Notes under the pieces: generated by a model
The model's database searches: none
What the model saw: the letters and a program-made list of their open reading frames with translations, nothing else
Told to the model about the DNA's origin: nothing
Shown here: positions 10,901 to 19,026 of the stretch, piece by piece
Numbering within the stretch: position 1 is the stretch's first letter
Layout: every line of letters starts with the position of its first letter
Assembly (NCBI GenBank): GCA_033239005.1
Contig: BSQZ01000001.1
Coordinates: 17,256,500-17,320,499 of the forward strand
Reading direction: 5' to 3'
From: Lamellibrachia satsuma
Lineage: Eukaryota; Annelida; Polychaeta; Sabellida; Siboglinidae
Length of the DNA: 64,000 nt
Made by a program: the position numbers and the translations under genes

Positions 10901-12446
10901 CTATACCAAGAGGCAAGTGATTAAGACCTACTGATTGTGTTCTTTTTATAGGCACAATAGCCAATTGTTAAGCAATTAGCATTCCCAGTTGGAGAATGGT
11001 TGGATCATCCATTACCTGTTCATAAAATCAGAGAACACCAGTGAGATAACTGTCAATCAAACTGTCGGGGAGCGTCTTGTAACCAGACAGGGATAAATTA
11101 TTAGCAAAATGTTGCCATTTTCAAATACATAGCATACATGTTTATTTACTTGAGTAATGTGAATGTCTGAAGAATTATGAAAGCTGACATTAATGCACAA
11201 TTAACATTGGAACAATATATAATGACAAAAGTACACAAATTGTTATTACACAGTATGACTGAAATGGTCACCAGTCAAACTGTTTAATAACAGTGCCTTA
11301 ATTCCAGTCATTTCGTGTAATAACTGAAATGTCCAGTCGTTTTGCAAAATGCCTGAGTGAAACAGTCATTTCGCATAATGCCTAAACATGTCAGTCATTA
11401 CGTGAAATGACTGGTTACGCAGATTGACTGTAACATATACATGTCATTATAAAGCTGCTTGTTGGGATTAGTTAGAATTGTATTTTTCCCAAATTGACAT
11501 ACAGTGAAACCTGTCCATAGCAGACATCGCCGGATCTATATGTCCGTTATGGACAGGTGTTTGTTATGGAGAATTTGATTAAGTGGATAATCACTAGGTG
11601 GCGCCATTATAATTTGTTATGGTCGCTTGTTGGTACTGTCGTGAACGGTACGAAGCTACAGTTAATAAAACAACACATGTGTATACTTTATATGTGGGCC
11701 ATAAACTTAGTTGGTGAAAATGTCATTAATCACACAGCATTACTGCATTCCACTGCATGGAAATCAGGTGGTGTATGGGGCCCGTTATCGGTCCCATGTA
11801 TTATGTAATCACCATTTGTTTTACCCCTCTCATCCGCAAGTTGGATGGATAGTAACATTGACACATTTCTCCTTGTTCGTTCACTTTGGTTGGAGCGTGG
11901 CTTCCGAGAGTTGGACTGAATCTTTGCATGTCAAAACAAAGCAAGGTTGGAGTTACAGAAAGGAAGCTGAAACGGCTTTGATGTCCAAGGGGTGAAAGTT
12001 TACGTACCTGATGGTAGCCTAAGCTGGGGCTAGACAAGAGGCTCACCTTATTTGGAGCACATTTCTTATACTTCTTGACGACATTATGCAGATGGTATGA
12101 CACAGAATACATACTTAGCAAATTTAGTGGGTATCAGATTTGGCTCAGCTAGATGACTCGCAGATTGTCAATGCACTTTGACCTGTCCGCAAGTGACAGG
12201 GTGATTGTGAATGATTGGTCCAAATTACATTGTCCACATTGGCCAGGTGGCCACTGTGAGCAGTTAGTGGACAGTGCAAAGTAATAGCTAGTAATTATGG
12301 ACTTTCAAAAGTGTCCGTTATAGACAGGTGTCTGTTATGGACTAAAGCAGGTTTTACTGTACATTGCACTGTTTTGATCGGTTGAAGGTATGAAACTACG
12401 GGGAAAGGATCGGGGGCAGCCACTCCAGCCGAAGGCAAAGAAATGA
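1891..12446 (+). CDS. EDF1: EDF1/MBF1 transcriptional coactivator, spliced gene, first exon missing
   Basis: This is multiprotein bridging factor 1 (EDF1), a small conserved coactivator that bridges TBP and bZIP or nuclear-receptor activators and also acts on stalled ribosomes (known for the family). Four exons are visible: 1891-1942, 2308-2468, 4047-4140 and 12388-12446; they join in frame to about 121 residues. Recognisable parts in order are the N-terminal tail ([17 protein letters not shown]), AGQNKQH, the [14 protein letters not shown] linker, the Cro/C1-type helix-turn-helix ([19 protein letters not shown] through [15 protein letters not shown] and KLERTLG), and the basic tail KLRGKD...QPKAKK. 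Family length is about 148 residues, so roughly 26 residues are missing at the N terminus; that exon was not found and is inferred to lie upstream of the window. All splice sites are GT-AG. Intron 4 is 8.2 kb and full of transposons, yet the frame is intact, so I judge the gene functional. Confidence 0.93.
2160..2290. repeat. tandem duplication just before EDF1 exon 3
   Basis: A segment beginning TTCAGTTGTTATTGAATA at about 2160 recurs with few changes at about 2247 (TTCAGTTGTTGTTGAATA), a period of roughly 88 bp. Both include CCAGTTRTAACACACA. The second copy ends about 18 bp before the exon 3 acceptor. Confidence 0.75.
2308..2468 (+). CDS. EDF1: EDF1 coding exon (linker and start of HTH), 161 nt
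   Basis: Acceptor CGCTGTCAG ends at 2307; donor GTCAGT starts at 2469. After two bases completing a Phe codon, 53 codons read AAGQNKQH, then [14 protein letters not shown] and [21 protein letters not shown], all diagnostic of MBF1. The exon ends in phase 0 inside the helix-turn-helix domain. A second AG (2314) could act as an alternative acceptor in the same phase, removing two residues. Confidence 0.95.
2469..3487 (+). other. EDF1 intron 3, unique part
   Basis: This AT-rich intron sequence has no recognised element. It includes a short GT/GC-rich purine-pyrimidine tract at about 3285-3320 (GCATGCGTGCGTGTGTGTGC). Open frames here are short and show no family resemblance. Confidence 0.6.
3488..4046 (+). 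repeat. 50-bp minisatellite ending at the EDF1 exon 4 acceptor
   Basis: About eleven copies of a unit reading TGTGAGCCTGTCTGCACTGT-TTGTCATCGTAGTGTGTCTC-TTGCACATTC. One copy (about 3715-3735) lacks five bases. The last copy runs directly into CTCTTGCAG at 4038-4046, the splice acceptor of EDF1 exon 4; internal copies have TTGCAC in place of TTGCAG. The pyrimidine-rich 3' end of the intron is therefore itself a repeat unit. Long open frames on both strands across this stretch are by-products of the periodic sequence. Confidence 0.93.
4047..4140 (+). CDS. EDF1: EDF1 coding exon (second half of HTH), 94 nt
   Basis: It starts after CTCTTGCAG (4038-4046) and ends before GTGGGT (4141). It encodes [20 protein letters not shown], then [11 protein letters not shown] plus the first base of a Gly codon. 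This aligns with the conserved MBF1 [20 protein letters not shown] segment, the recognition part of the helix-turn-helix. The split Gly codon is completed by GT of the last exon at 12388. Confidence 0.95.
4193..4372 (+). repeat. DIRS-like left inverted terminal repeat
   Basis: TATTACCAGGAGAACACATT, CCTTTAGGCAAATATC, TTTAACAGTTACTTCTTATCC and GAGGTAGCTGTCCCATCATG appear here and, complemented, at 8150-8340. The outer end starts near TTTTATGTCTTAATC, which is matched by the first half of the internal complementary region. Confidence 0.85.
5216..5415 (+). pseudogene. DIRS-like ORF remnants: possible gag start and RNase H start
   Basis: From 5216 a short frame [19 protein letters not shown] followed by a glutamine/alanine-rich helix ends at a stop near 5340; it resembles a structural (gag-like) N-terminal region but is not diagnostic. 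From about 5388 the frame [15 protein letters not shown] matches the RNase H active-site region common in DIRS-like elements; a stop follows LPV. Direct juxtaposition of the two suggests an internal deletion of the RT region. Confidence 0.55.
5444..6524. mobile_element. hAT-type MITE nested in the DIRS-like element
   Basis: Ends are inverted: CAGGGCTGGGTCCAATTACA on the left and TAATTGGACCCAGCCCTG on the right. Both are flanked by CTCCAATG, an 8-bp target-site duplication as produced by hAT transposases. Subterminal regions on both sides are runs of AATTAC / GTAATT repeats. The interior (about 5620-6380) has no transposase frame that I recognise; a 64-residue open frame on - (5867-6061) is of unknown origin. 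Removing the element and one duplication copy restores a continuous RNase H reading frame around it. Confidence 0.93.
6525..7050 (+). pseudogene. DIRS-like RNase H C-terminus and recombinase N-terminal domain
   Basis: The frame from 6533 reads [51 protein letters not shown] and [15 protein letters not shown], the end of the RNase H domain in DIRS-like polyproteins. In another frame from about 6895 the tyrosine recombinase begins: [44 protein letters not shown]. The frame change between them and the stop at about 7045 show decay. Confidence 0.85.
7050..7840 (+). pseudogene. DIRS-like tyrosine recombinase catalytic domain, broken
   Basis: In shifting frames: [15 protein letters not shown] (about 7052), [20 protein letters not shown] (about 7155-7215), LVALASGR followed by a stop where the conserved Arg-rich box I continues as [12 protein letters not shown] (about 7285-7345), then from 7476 a long frame with [21 protein letters not shown], and [11 protein letters not shown], the box II H-x-x-R (about 7718-7750). 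In a shifted frame [13 protein letters not shown] (about 7805-7838) supplies the nucleophilic tyrosine. The four catalytic positions of a YR can still be located, but stops and frameshifts separate them. Confidence 0.85.
8019..8112 (+). repeat. DIRS-like internal complementary region (ICR)
   Basis: The first half (8019-8057, CCAAATGTGTTCTCCTGG... GATTAAGACATAAAA) is the complement of the extreme left end at about 4193-4230. The second half (about 8060-8112, AATTTTTGTTTTTATTATTA, ATACTTACCAGGAGAACACA) is the complement of the extreme right end at about 8310-8362. The two ends are thus joined here in complementary form, as known for DIRS1, where it is thought to template completion or circularisation. 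Confidence 0.88.
8150..8365 (+). repeat. DIRS-like right inverted terminal repeat
   Basis: Complement of the left end (4193-4372). It ends in an AT-rich tail near AACAAAAATTAATAA (about 8341-8355), which is also complemented in the internal complementary region. Confidence 0.83.
8366..9312 (+). other. EDF1 intron 4 stretch between transposons
   Basis: No gene is seen. At about 9097-9270 a segment starting GGGGCCAGTTTCACGAAGCG with CTTCGTATGA-like motifs in both orientations (9143-9150, 9244-9253) could be a small degenerate palindromic MITE, but ends and target duplication are not clear. Confidence 0.4.
9313..11413. mobile_element. 2.1-kb DNA transposon with palindromic inverted ends (non-autonomous)
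   Basis: About 9313-9420 and 11303-11413 are inverted copies about 108 bp long with scattered changes: CATGTTTAGGCATTACGCGA, AATGACTGTTTCACTCAGGC and CAGTCATTACGCGAAATGAC on the left are matched, complemented, on the right. Each end is itself made of repeated short palindromes of the form AGTCATTacgcgaAATGACT. The 1.9-kb interior is AT-rich without a recognisable transposase. The superfamily is not determined; no target duplication was identified. Confidence 0.75.
11502..12359. mobile_element. pogo/Tc1-mariner-like MITE adjacent to EDF1 last exon
   Basis: Ends CAGTGAAACCTGTCCATAGC and (complement of the right end) CAGTAAAACCTGCTTTAGTC, each flanked by TA (11500-11501 and 12360-12361), the target of Tc1/mariner-type transposases; CAGTGAAACCT-type termini are common in pogo-like elements. 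Subterminal repeats of TCCGTTATGGACAGGTGT occur near both ends (11542-11560, 12312-12330). The 858-bp interior has no transposase. Its right end is 28 bp from the last EDF1 exon. Confidence 0.85.
12388..12446 (+). CDS. EDF1: EDF1 last coding exon
   Basis: After the acceptor TTGAAG (ends 12387), GT completes the Gly codon split from exon 4. Eighteen codons read [18 protein letters not shown], then TGA at 12444-12446. MBF1 proteins end with (L)KLRGKDIGKP and a lysine-rich tail, so this is the expected C terminus. The acceptor's pyrimidine tract is weak (CACTGTTTTGATCGGTTGAAG). Confidence 0.93.
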
Positions 12447-12970
12447 CTACATTCACTTGACATACGGCAGCATGTTTATTGTCACAGGAATACGGTTGAC
12501 ATTATTGGTGATTTTAAAAGATGTTTCTTACCTGCACTGAGGCTATATGCAATTATGCAATTGCTATGTCATGCTGCATTTACGAACACAATGAAGGTGC
12601 TATCACTTGCATGGTGGAACAGTAACGACAAGAGTGAAATGAATGTTCTTCAGTCACAAGTCATCAAGTACTACCTGGATTATTTATATGGCTATTTTCA
12701 ACAACTCTGCACATTAAACTGTGTTACTTTTCACAGCTTCAATGATATGGCCATAGAGAAGAATAAACTAATTGTTACAAAGGTCGGTTGACATTACAAC
12801 TGGTGTTGGCATTTTGTGCATATTCTTTGCAGGGTTTTGTTGGTTTAATTAAGTAAATGAAATACTAACTGAATATATTATTAGCCAGTATTCATATCCT
12901 TGAAATGTTACACACTTGTTTTCCATGTACATATACCTAAATAAAAAAAAGAATCAATAAAAGATGACTT
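12447..12970 (+). promoter_or_regulatory. EDF1 3' UTR with polyadenylation signals
   Basis: AATAAA hexamers occur at 12762-12767, about 12940 and about 12956 after the EDF1 stop; the last two lie close together in CTAAATAAAAAAAAGAATCAATAAAAG. Cleavage probably follows one of these. No other feature is evident in the stretch. Confidence 0.6.
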
Positions 12971-14280
12971 TGTAACTCAGGCTCTGTTAGTTCCTAAAAT
13001 GTCAAAAATTTAAGTCAATGGCCAGTTTGAACTTTTTGTTGTGTTGGCAAAACACAGAAAATGTGGCTGTTCTATACAAGTTGGTTTCTTGAGAATATGA
13101 CATTATCAATGTTCAACATCATCGCAAATGACAAATCACCCAGTTTATGGTAGAAGGCAGTCTGTTGGTGGAGTTACAACCATTCAGGGGTGAATGCCAT
13201 CAATGGGTCCTGGCAGAATAAAAACAAGCAAATATTTTGCTTTCTTCTCCCTCAAAGCATGTTTTTTGTTGGACAATGGCATTGTTGTTTTTGTAAATTA
13301 AATTGCTTTTCACTGTTAAGTATTCTCAGGAAGTGTTGGGGCTTAGATTGCCATAGTTGAGTGGTTGTTTATGACCCTTAATTGTCTTCAAAGGGAATCT
13401 CTAGTGGAAGTAGATAGACTATTAACTTAAAAGCTAGGCTGGTAGCAGAGTTTACATAAGGCTTGGCCCTGTAAGGAATTATCTCGATACATTTTATGCC
13501 CACTGTAGCCCCACAAGAGTAAATAATAATTTGGGAGATTATGCAATAAATCCTACCATTTTGATGATTCCCTGATATCGCTCCTTGAGGATACTTTAAA
13601 TAGATTTATAAATTTGTAAATTCATATGCTATGCAAGCGTTTCGTATGTACAATGCTAGGTATAACAAGATGGTGGTTTATCTTTTTATTCTGGTAGCAT
13701 TATTATCTGCTTTTACTGTTTTGTTGGTGGTCTGTAATTTTGTTCAGCAAACAATTGGACTTGGGTACTTGTATACAGCACTGGTAAGAAATCAGCTTTT
13801 ACTTTGCTGTATTTGCTTTGATAGTGACAATACTGCTTGTTTGTTTTTGTTAATAAAAATAATGTAGTTACGTTCAGTTTGTTGTTCTTACTGGAAACAT
13901 GTATAGGGTGGTGGGTGTGCATATTACTGTTTTGTCTAATGGAAATTTATCCAAGTAGATTGGGGAGTGCTAAATATGTTTAGATGGATTTAACGTGATG
14001 AAGATAAACTTAAGGACAGCTGGGGCAGTGGGGGTGGAATGTTTATTGTTTAGTACCACCAGGTCTTGGATGTCGGCATTTTAAGGTTGTCGCCACAGAC
14101 ACAGTAGCATCGATTGTTGTAGAAATGGAGGGACACCAAAGTTACACAATATTTGTCTTGCTGCACCCTGGTCAACAGGTTTATCTCATTAGGACACGGA
14201 AGCAACCTATAGTGTTCAGCCTCCTTGCACACACATCCCTATAGTGTGGCTGAGGAGCAGTGCTATCATTTTATAGTAAA
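12971..14280. other. unassigned non-coding stretch
   Basis: AT-rich sequence with only short open frames lacking family resemblance. I see no exon, RNA gene or repeat family. Confidence 0.5.
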
Positions 14281-14299
14281 GCCTAAAAGCTTTTTTAAC

Positions 14300-15110
14300 T
14301 TTCGTCAGTTAAACAGTTCTGCCCTCTAGCGAACAGCATTCGCGTAACTAAATGTGCCCAAGCGGACAACAGGTAAATTAATTCTTTGACAAAGTTGCGA
14401 GATGTTCCAATTTTTGCTACATCACATTCTTTCCGTAGCCATGTAAGAACGGTAAGTTAGCATACCTGTTGCCAATTATTTGAGAAATACATATAGCTGA
14501 ACTACAGATTCGTGGGGTTGGCCAAAGACACGTGCGACGCTTGGGCCTTGTATACGTCGACGTTGACAGTGAGTTCGGTGACACTGTCACTGACGGTGTC
14601 GGTGAGTGTCGTGGGTCGAGTCAGTAACATTTTGCCATGAAAGAAGAGGCACTTTTCACTAAATGTTTGTGACAGACGAAACCATTTTTTTGGTGGCGGG
14701 CCTTCGCTCTGTTTTTTTTTATAAATTCAACGCAAATGGCGTTTAGGTGACGTGACTGCAGCTACCACGTATCCACGCCCGCCATGCCCATGGACCGGTG
14801 GCGGTGCCCACGCTTTACTTTAGTTTAGCCTTTACTGGCTGTAGGCGGGAATGACGTGTTCCTAGCAAGCAGTAATAACGTATGCATGTATAGTAAATGG
14901 GAACCATTTTGCTGAAATGTCTTTGACCTGGGACTAGCTTAGGTTTGAAGTTTAAACATGGCACGGCTGTTTTAGATGAATCCATACCATATGATATGGC
15001 ATGGGCGCGTCTGCGCTTGGCGCTTTGCCTTTGCCTTTGGCCATTTGCTTAGACTTGGCCTTGGTTGACGTTACTGACGAGATGAGAGACATATTTTTTA
15101 TACTTGACAA
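14300..15110. promoter_or_regulatory. CpG-richer patch, possible promoter or 5' exon
   Basis: CpG dinucleotides are rare in most of the window but clustered here (for example GTATACGTCGACGTTGAC at about 14549, and CCACGCCCGCC near 14773). A strong donor-like GGTGAGT occurs at 14601 after a short G/C-rich segment with repeated GTGAC motifs. This could be the promoter and non-coding first exon of a gene reading right from 14.5 kb, but no coding exon was identified that would confirm it. Confidence 0.3.
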
Positions 15111-15499
15111 GTTTTTTAATTCTTTTTGGAGCCAATAACATGACTTGCTCAGTCAACTAATAGTAGGCCCTACATGAACGTTTTTTGGTAAAAGTGCATC
15201 AGATCATCTTGTCTTGAATATCATATGTGCATAGCTAACATCCGTGGAGTGACATTGTGCAAGTTTTTACTTAACATGTTACATATTTTTAAACAAAACG
15301 AACTGTTTCACTTTGTAGTCAGCACAAGATTTATTCTGGTGGCAAAAAATATGTGGTAACATCTGCCATCTAATTTTGACCAAAAATCTTTGTCCATGCT
15401 TAGCCTAGGTCTCAGCAGAATGGAGATATGTTAGTCTGGTACAAATAGTTACTAATTAAGGTAGCTGATTACCCTGAAATAAAAGTAATTAAACTTTAA

Positions 15500-16620
15500 A
15501 TTTTAAAGGTTCGAAATCCATTAGACCCCCAAAAGGCAAAGAAAGTTGGGGGTCCCGTGCACTTTTTTTTTAATATCAGATATAGCAACAGCTGTCACCA
15601 GCAAAATTAGCAAAATACTTTACTGTGATCATAATCAGTCATAACATGAGATTTATTTACTGTTCAAATAAAAACTTGCAGGAATATGTTCATATTATAT
15701 AGAGCATAATATGTCAAACTCGCATAAGAAAAATGGTACCTTGGGGGTGGTGGGTATGTTATTAGTTATTTTATGTAATTTATTAAGTCATGGAAAAACC
15801 ACAGTTTAGCTAAATTTCGACAATATTCAATATTTGACCAACAAGGAGTAATGTATTTTTAGTAACACTGGCTAAAATTGTCATGTATTATCTCTAAAAA
15901 AGACAAAAACAGTTGGGGGTCCTGAGAAACTTTTAGAAATATCTGACATAGTAACCACTCCGTCACCAGCAAAATTAACAAAATACTGTGCTCTGGTCAT
16001 AATCAGTCATGACAGGAAATTTGTTTCCTATTCAAATATAAAATTTGCAGGAATATTGCAATTTGATATGTTCATGTCATATAAAGCATAATATGTCAAA
16101 CTCGCATAAAAAATGGTAAAATGAATTATTTTATGTAATTTATTAAGTCATGGGAAAACCTCTACATTTTGATAATATTTATTAAATATTTGAGCCACAA
16201 GGAGTAATGTCACTTCAGTAAAACTTGGCAGAAATGGTCATTTATTAATCATCTGTATAAAAGGCAAACAAAGTTGGGGGATCCTGTGCACATTTTAAAA
16301 ATATCTAAACGTAACAGCTATGTCATCAGCAAAAATAGCGAAAAAAATTTCAAAGCCCATATTTGACAACAATGAGTAATGGCATTTCAGTAAAAGTTGG
16401 CCAACGTGTTAATTAATTATTTATCTCTGTATACAAAGAGAAAACTCTTCCCACGCAAAAATTTAGGTTTTGCTATCTTCAAAGCACAACCCTAACTAAA
16501 TGTTATCACAAAATGCCATATTATGCTAACATTGTTATGAAAACCCACATTTGGCCTACAAGGAGTCGTTTCAGTAAAAGTTGGCCAAAATGTTAATATA
16601 TTATTTCTATATACATAGAA
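15500..16620. repeat. degenerate tandem repeat, period about 365 bp
   Basis: A block starting near AAAGTTGGGGGTCC is repeated at about 15535, 15910 and 16275, with a partial fourth copy near 16430-16600. Shared internal words include CACCAGCAAAATTA, CATAATCAGTCAT, CATAATATGTCAAACTCGCA, TTTATTAAGTCATGG and ACAAGGAGTAATG. Copies differ by many point changes and indels, so the array is old. Confidence 0.8.
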
Positions 16621-17575
16621 CAAAAATAATGTAGTGCAATTTTCTGTAACAATTCCACAATAGAAGTTATCCTGGTTATCCGTGAGAGTTGCCACATGTG
16701 TAACATTTTATTTATAATGGTTTCGGTTTCTATTAACGTTGTTTTACCAATAAATGTATAATTTGTGTTTACTTTTGGCATTATGGACATAGTTTCAATT
16801 GACAATACTTTTGTGTTGATTTAATTGTTGTAACAATGATGCATAGATACCTTGATTTCAAGGTAATCGACCACCTTAAGTCATAAGTTAATTTAATAAA
16901 CAAGCTCTGACTTAGGCTAATATTACCTTCTAAGAGAATAAAAATAATAAGGCATAAGTACCATTTTATTGATTAAATCTTGGCAATAGTCACACATTTG
17001 TGTTCCCATTATAGCTCAGCTGATTTATAGAAATAATAGATATAGATACTATTCAGCAGATGGGTATGCAGTTATGTGTGGTGTCTTGAAGAGTTTCCCA
17101 ATAAAACAGCCATGCACACGCATGCATGCATGCAAGCAAGCACGCACACAACACGAATGTCTATAAAGTTGCAAGCACGCACACACAGACAAATATGGAT
17201 TAAATATAAGCAGAGTTAGAAGAACAGGTTAAAAGGTTGGAAAAAACAGTAATCGAGTACCTTTTTAACTGACATAGGTTGTTAATGTAATAAGAAAATC
17301 CATTTGTATATGATGTTCTATTTTAGAAGTACCATTATTTGTGATCAAATGACTGTAGATTAATAATTATGTTTATGTTGATTACAGTGCTGCTATTAGT
17401 TACTGAAAATTATTCAACAACACACAGTTTAAGGCTTGCAGCGTTATTCATTATTTCAAACACAATTTATTTTGGTATTTCTGATTTCGTGCTGACATTT
17501 TTATATTACACCTTTTCCTACACCAATCAATTTGCCAAATGTTATTCTTGGTCTGTGACGATGAGCACAGAGATC
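16621..17575. other. unassigned stretch with a short CA/GCAT tract
   Basis: Non-coding, AT-rich. A simple-sequence tract of GCATGCATGCATGCAAGC and CACGCACACA type lies at about 17110-17185. No exon seen. Confidence 0.5.
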
Positions 17576-18793
17576 CACTACATTATGCAACAATGGAGCA
17601 AGGAGATCCACTATGTCGTGCAACAATGGAGCAAAGAGTACATCATGCAACAATGGAACAAGGAGATCCACTGTATCATGTAACAATGGAGCAAGGAGAT
17701 CCAGTACATCATGCAACAATGGACCAAGGAGTACATCGTGCAACAATGGAGCAAGGAGATCCACTGTATCATGCAACAATGGAGCAAGGAGATCCAGTAC
17801 ATCATGCAACAATGGAGCAAGGAGATCCAGTACATCATGCAACAATGGAGCAAGGAGATCCAGTACATCATGCAACAATGGAGCAAGGAGATCCAGTACA
17901 TCATGCAACAATGGAGCAAGGAGATCCAGTACATCATGCAACAATGGAGCAAGGAGATCCAGTACATCATGCAACAATGGAGCAAGGAGATCCAGTACAT
18001 CATGCAACAATGGAGCAAGAAGATCCAGTACATCATGCAACAATGGATCAAAGAGATCCAGTACATCATACAACAATGGAGCAAGGAGATCCAGTGCAAC
18101 AATGGAGCAAGGAGATCCAGTACATCATGCAACAATGGAGCAAGGAGATCCAGTACATCATGCAACAATGGAGCAAGGAGATCCAGTACATCATGCAACA
18201 ATGGAGCAAGGAGATCCAGTACATCATGCAACAATGGAGCAAGGAGATCCAGTACATCATGCAACAATGGAGCAAGGAGATCCAGTACATCATGCAACAA
18301 TGGAGCAAGGAGATCCAGTACATCATGCAACAACGGAGCAAGGAGATCCAGTACATCATGCAACAATGGAGCAAGGAGATCCAGTACATCATGCAACAAT
18401 GGAGCAAGAAGATCCAGTACATCATGCAACAACGGAGCAAGGAGATCCAGTACATCATGCAACAATGGAGCAAGGAGATCCAGTACATCATACAACAACG
18501 GAGCAAGGAGATCCAGTACATCATGCAACAATGGAGCAAGGAGATCCAGTACATCATACAACAACGGAGCAAGGAGATCCAGTACATCATGCAACAATGG
18601 AGCAAGGAGATCCAGTACATCATACAACAACGGAGCAAGGAGATCCAGTATGTTATGCAACAATGGAGCAAGGAGATCCAGTACATTATGCAACAATGGA
18701 GCAAGGAGATCCAGTACATTATGCAACAATGGAGCAAGGAGATCCAGTACATTATGCAACAATGGAGCAAGGAGATCCAGTACATCATATAAC
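17576..18793. repeat. 33-bp minisatellite, about 37 copies
   Basis: Unit CAACAATGGAGCAAGGAGAT followed by CCAGTACATCATG. The 5' portion has shortened variants and the 3' portion carries sub-families (CATACAACAACGGAGC; TACATTATGCAAC). As 33 is a multiple of three and the unit lacks stops in five of six frames, open frames of 240-419 residues cover the array (peptide repeats QQWSKEIQYIM, ATMEQGDPVHH, CNNGARRSSTS, and on the - strand LLHDVLDLLAP and MMYWISLLHCC). There is no unique coding sequence at either side, so I treat it as non-coding satellite DNA. Confidence 0.95.
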
Positions 18794-18893
18794 AATGTCC
18801 ACTGATGCTAACTCATGCCCATGCTTAACATCCTCTCTGCTGGAGCAGGGCGGTCACACTGCTCATTTCTAACTGCCCATTGTTTCATTCAGT

Positions 18894-19026
18894 GGACAGT
18901 TTGGTGACGGGCTGCATGCTGTGTCACTGTAGTGTGGGACAGCCACTTAATGACACGTTTCTTCATGATGGTTTTATGGTTCTGGCAACCAAAATGAATC
19001 TATGTAGTTCCTTCATCGTATTGAAG
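18894..19026 (+). CDS. candidate internal exon, unknown protein
   Basis: A strong acceptor (CATTGTTTCATTCAG, 18879-18893) and a strong donor (AAG|GTAAGT at 19027) bound 133 bp. One frame is open: DSLVTGCMLCHCSVGQPLND, then TFLHDGFMVLATKMNLCSSF, IVLK. I recognise no domain, and the composition is not clearly coding; it could be a chance pairing of splice-like sites next to the 33-bp array. Confidence 0.15.

Noticed and set aside
17539..18872. Frames of 364-419 residues as a repetitive protein
   Set aside because: They are translations of a 33-bp array, open in five frames alike, with no unique N- or C-terminal domain.
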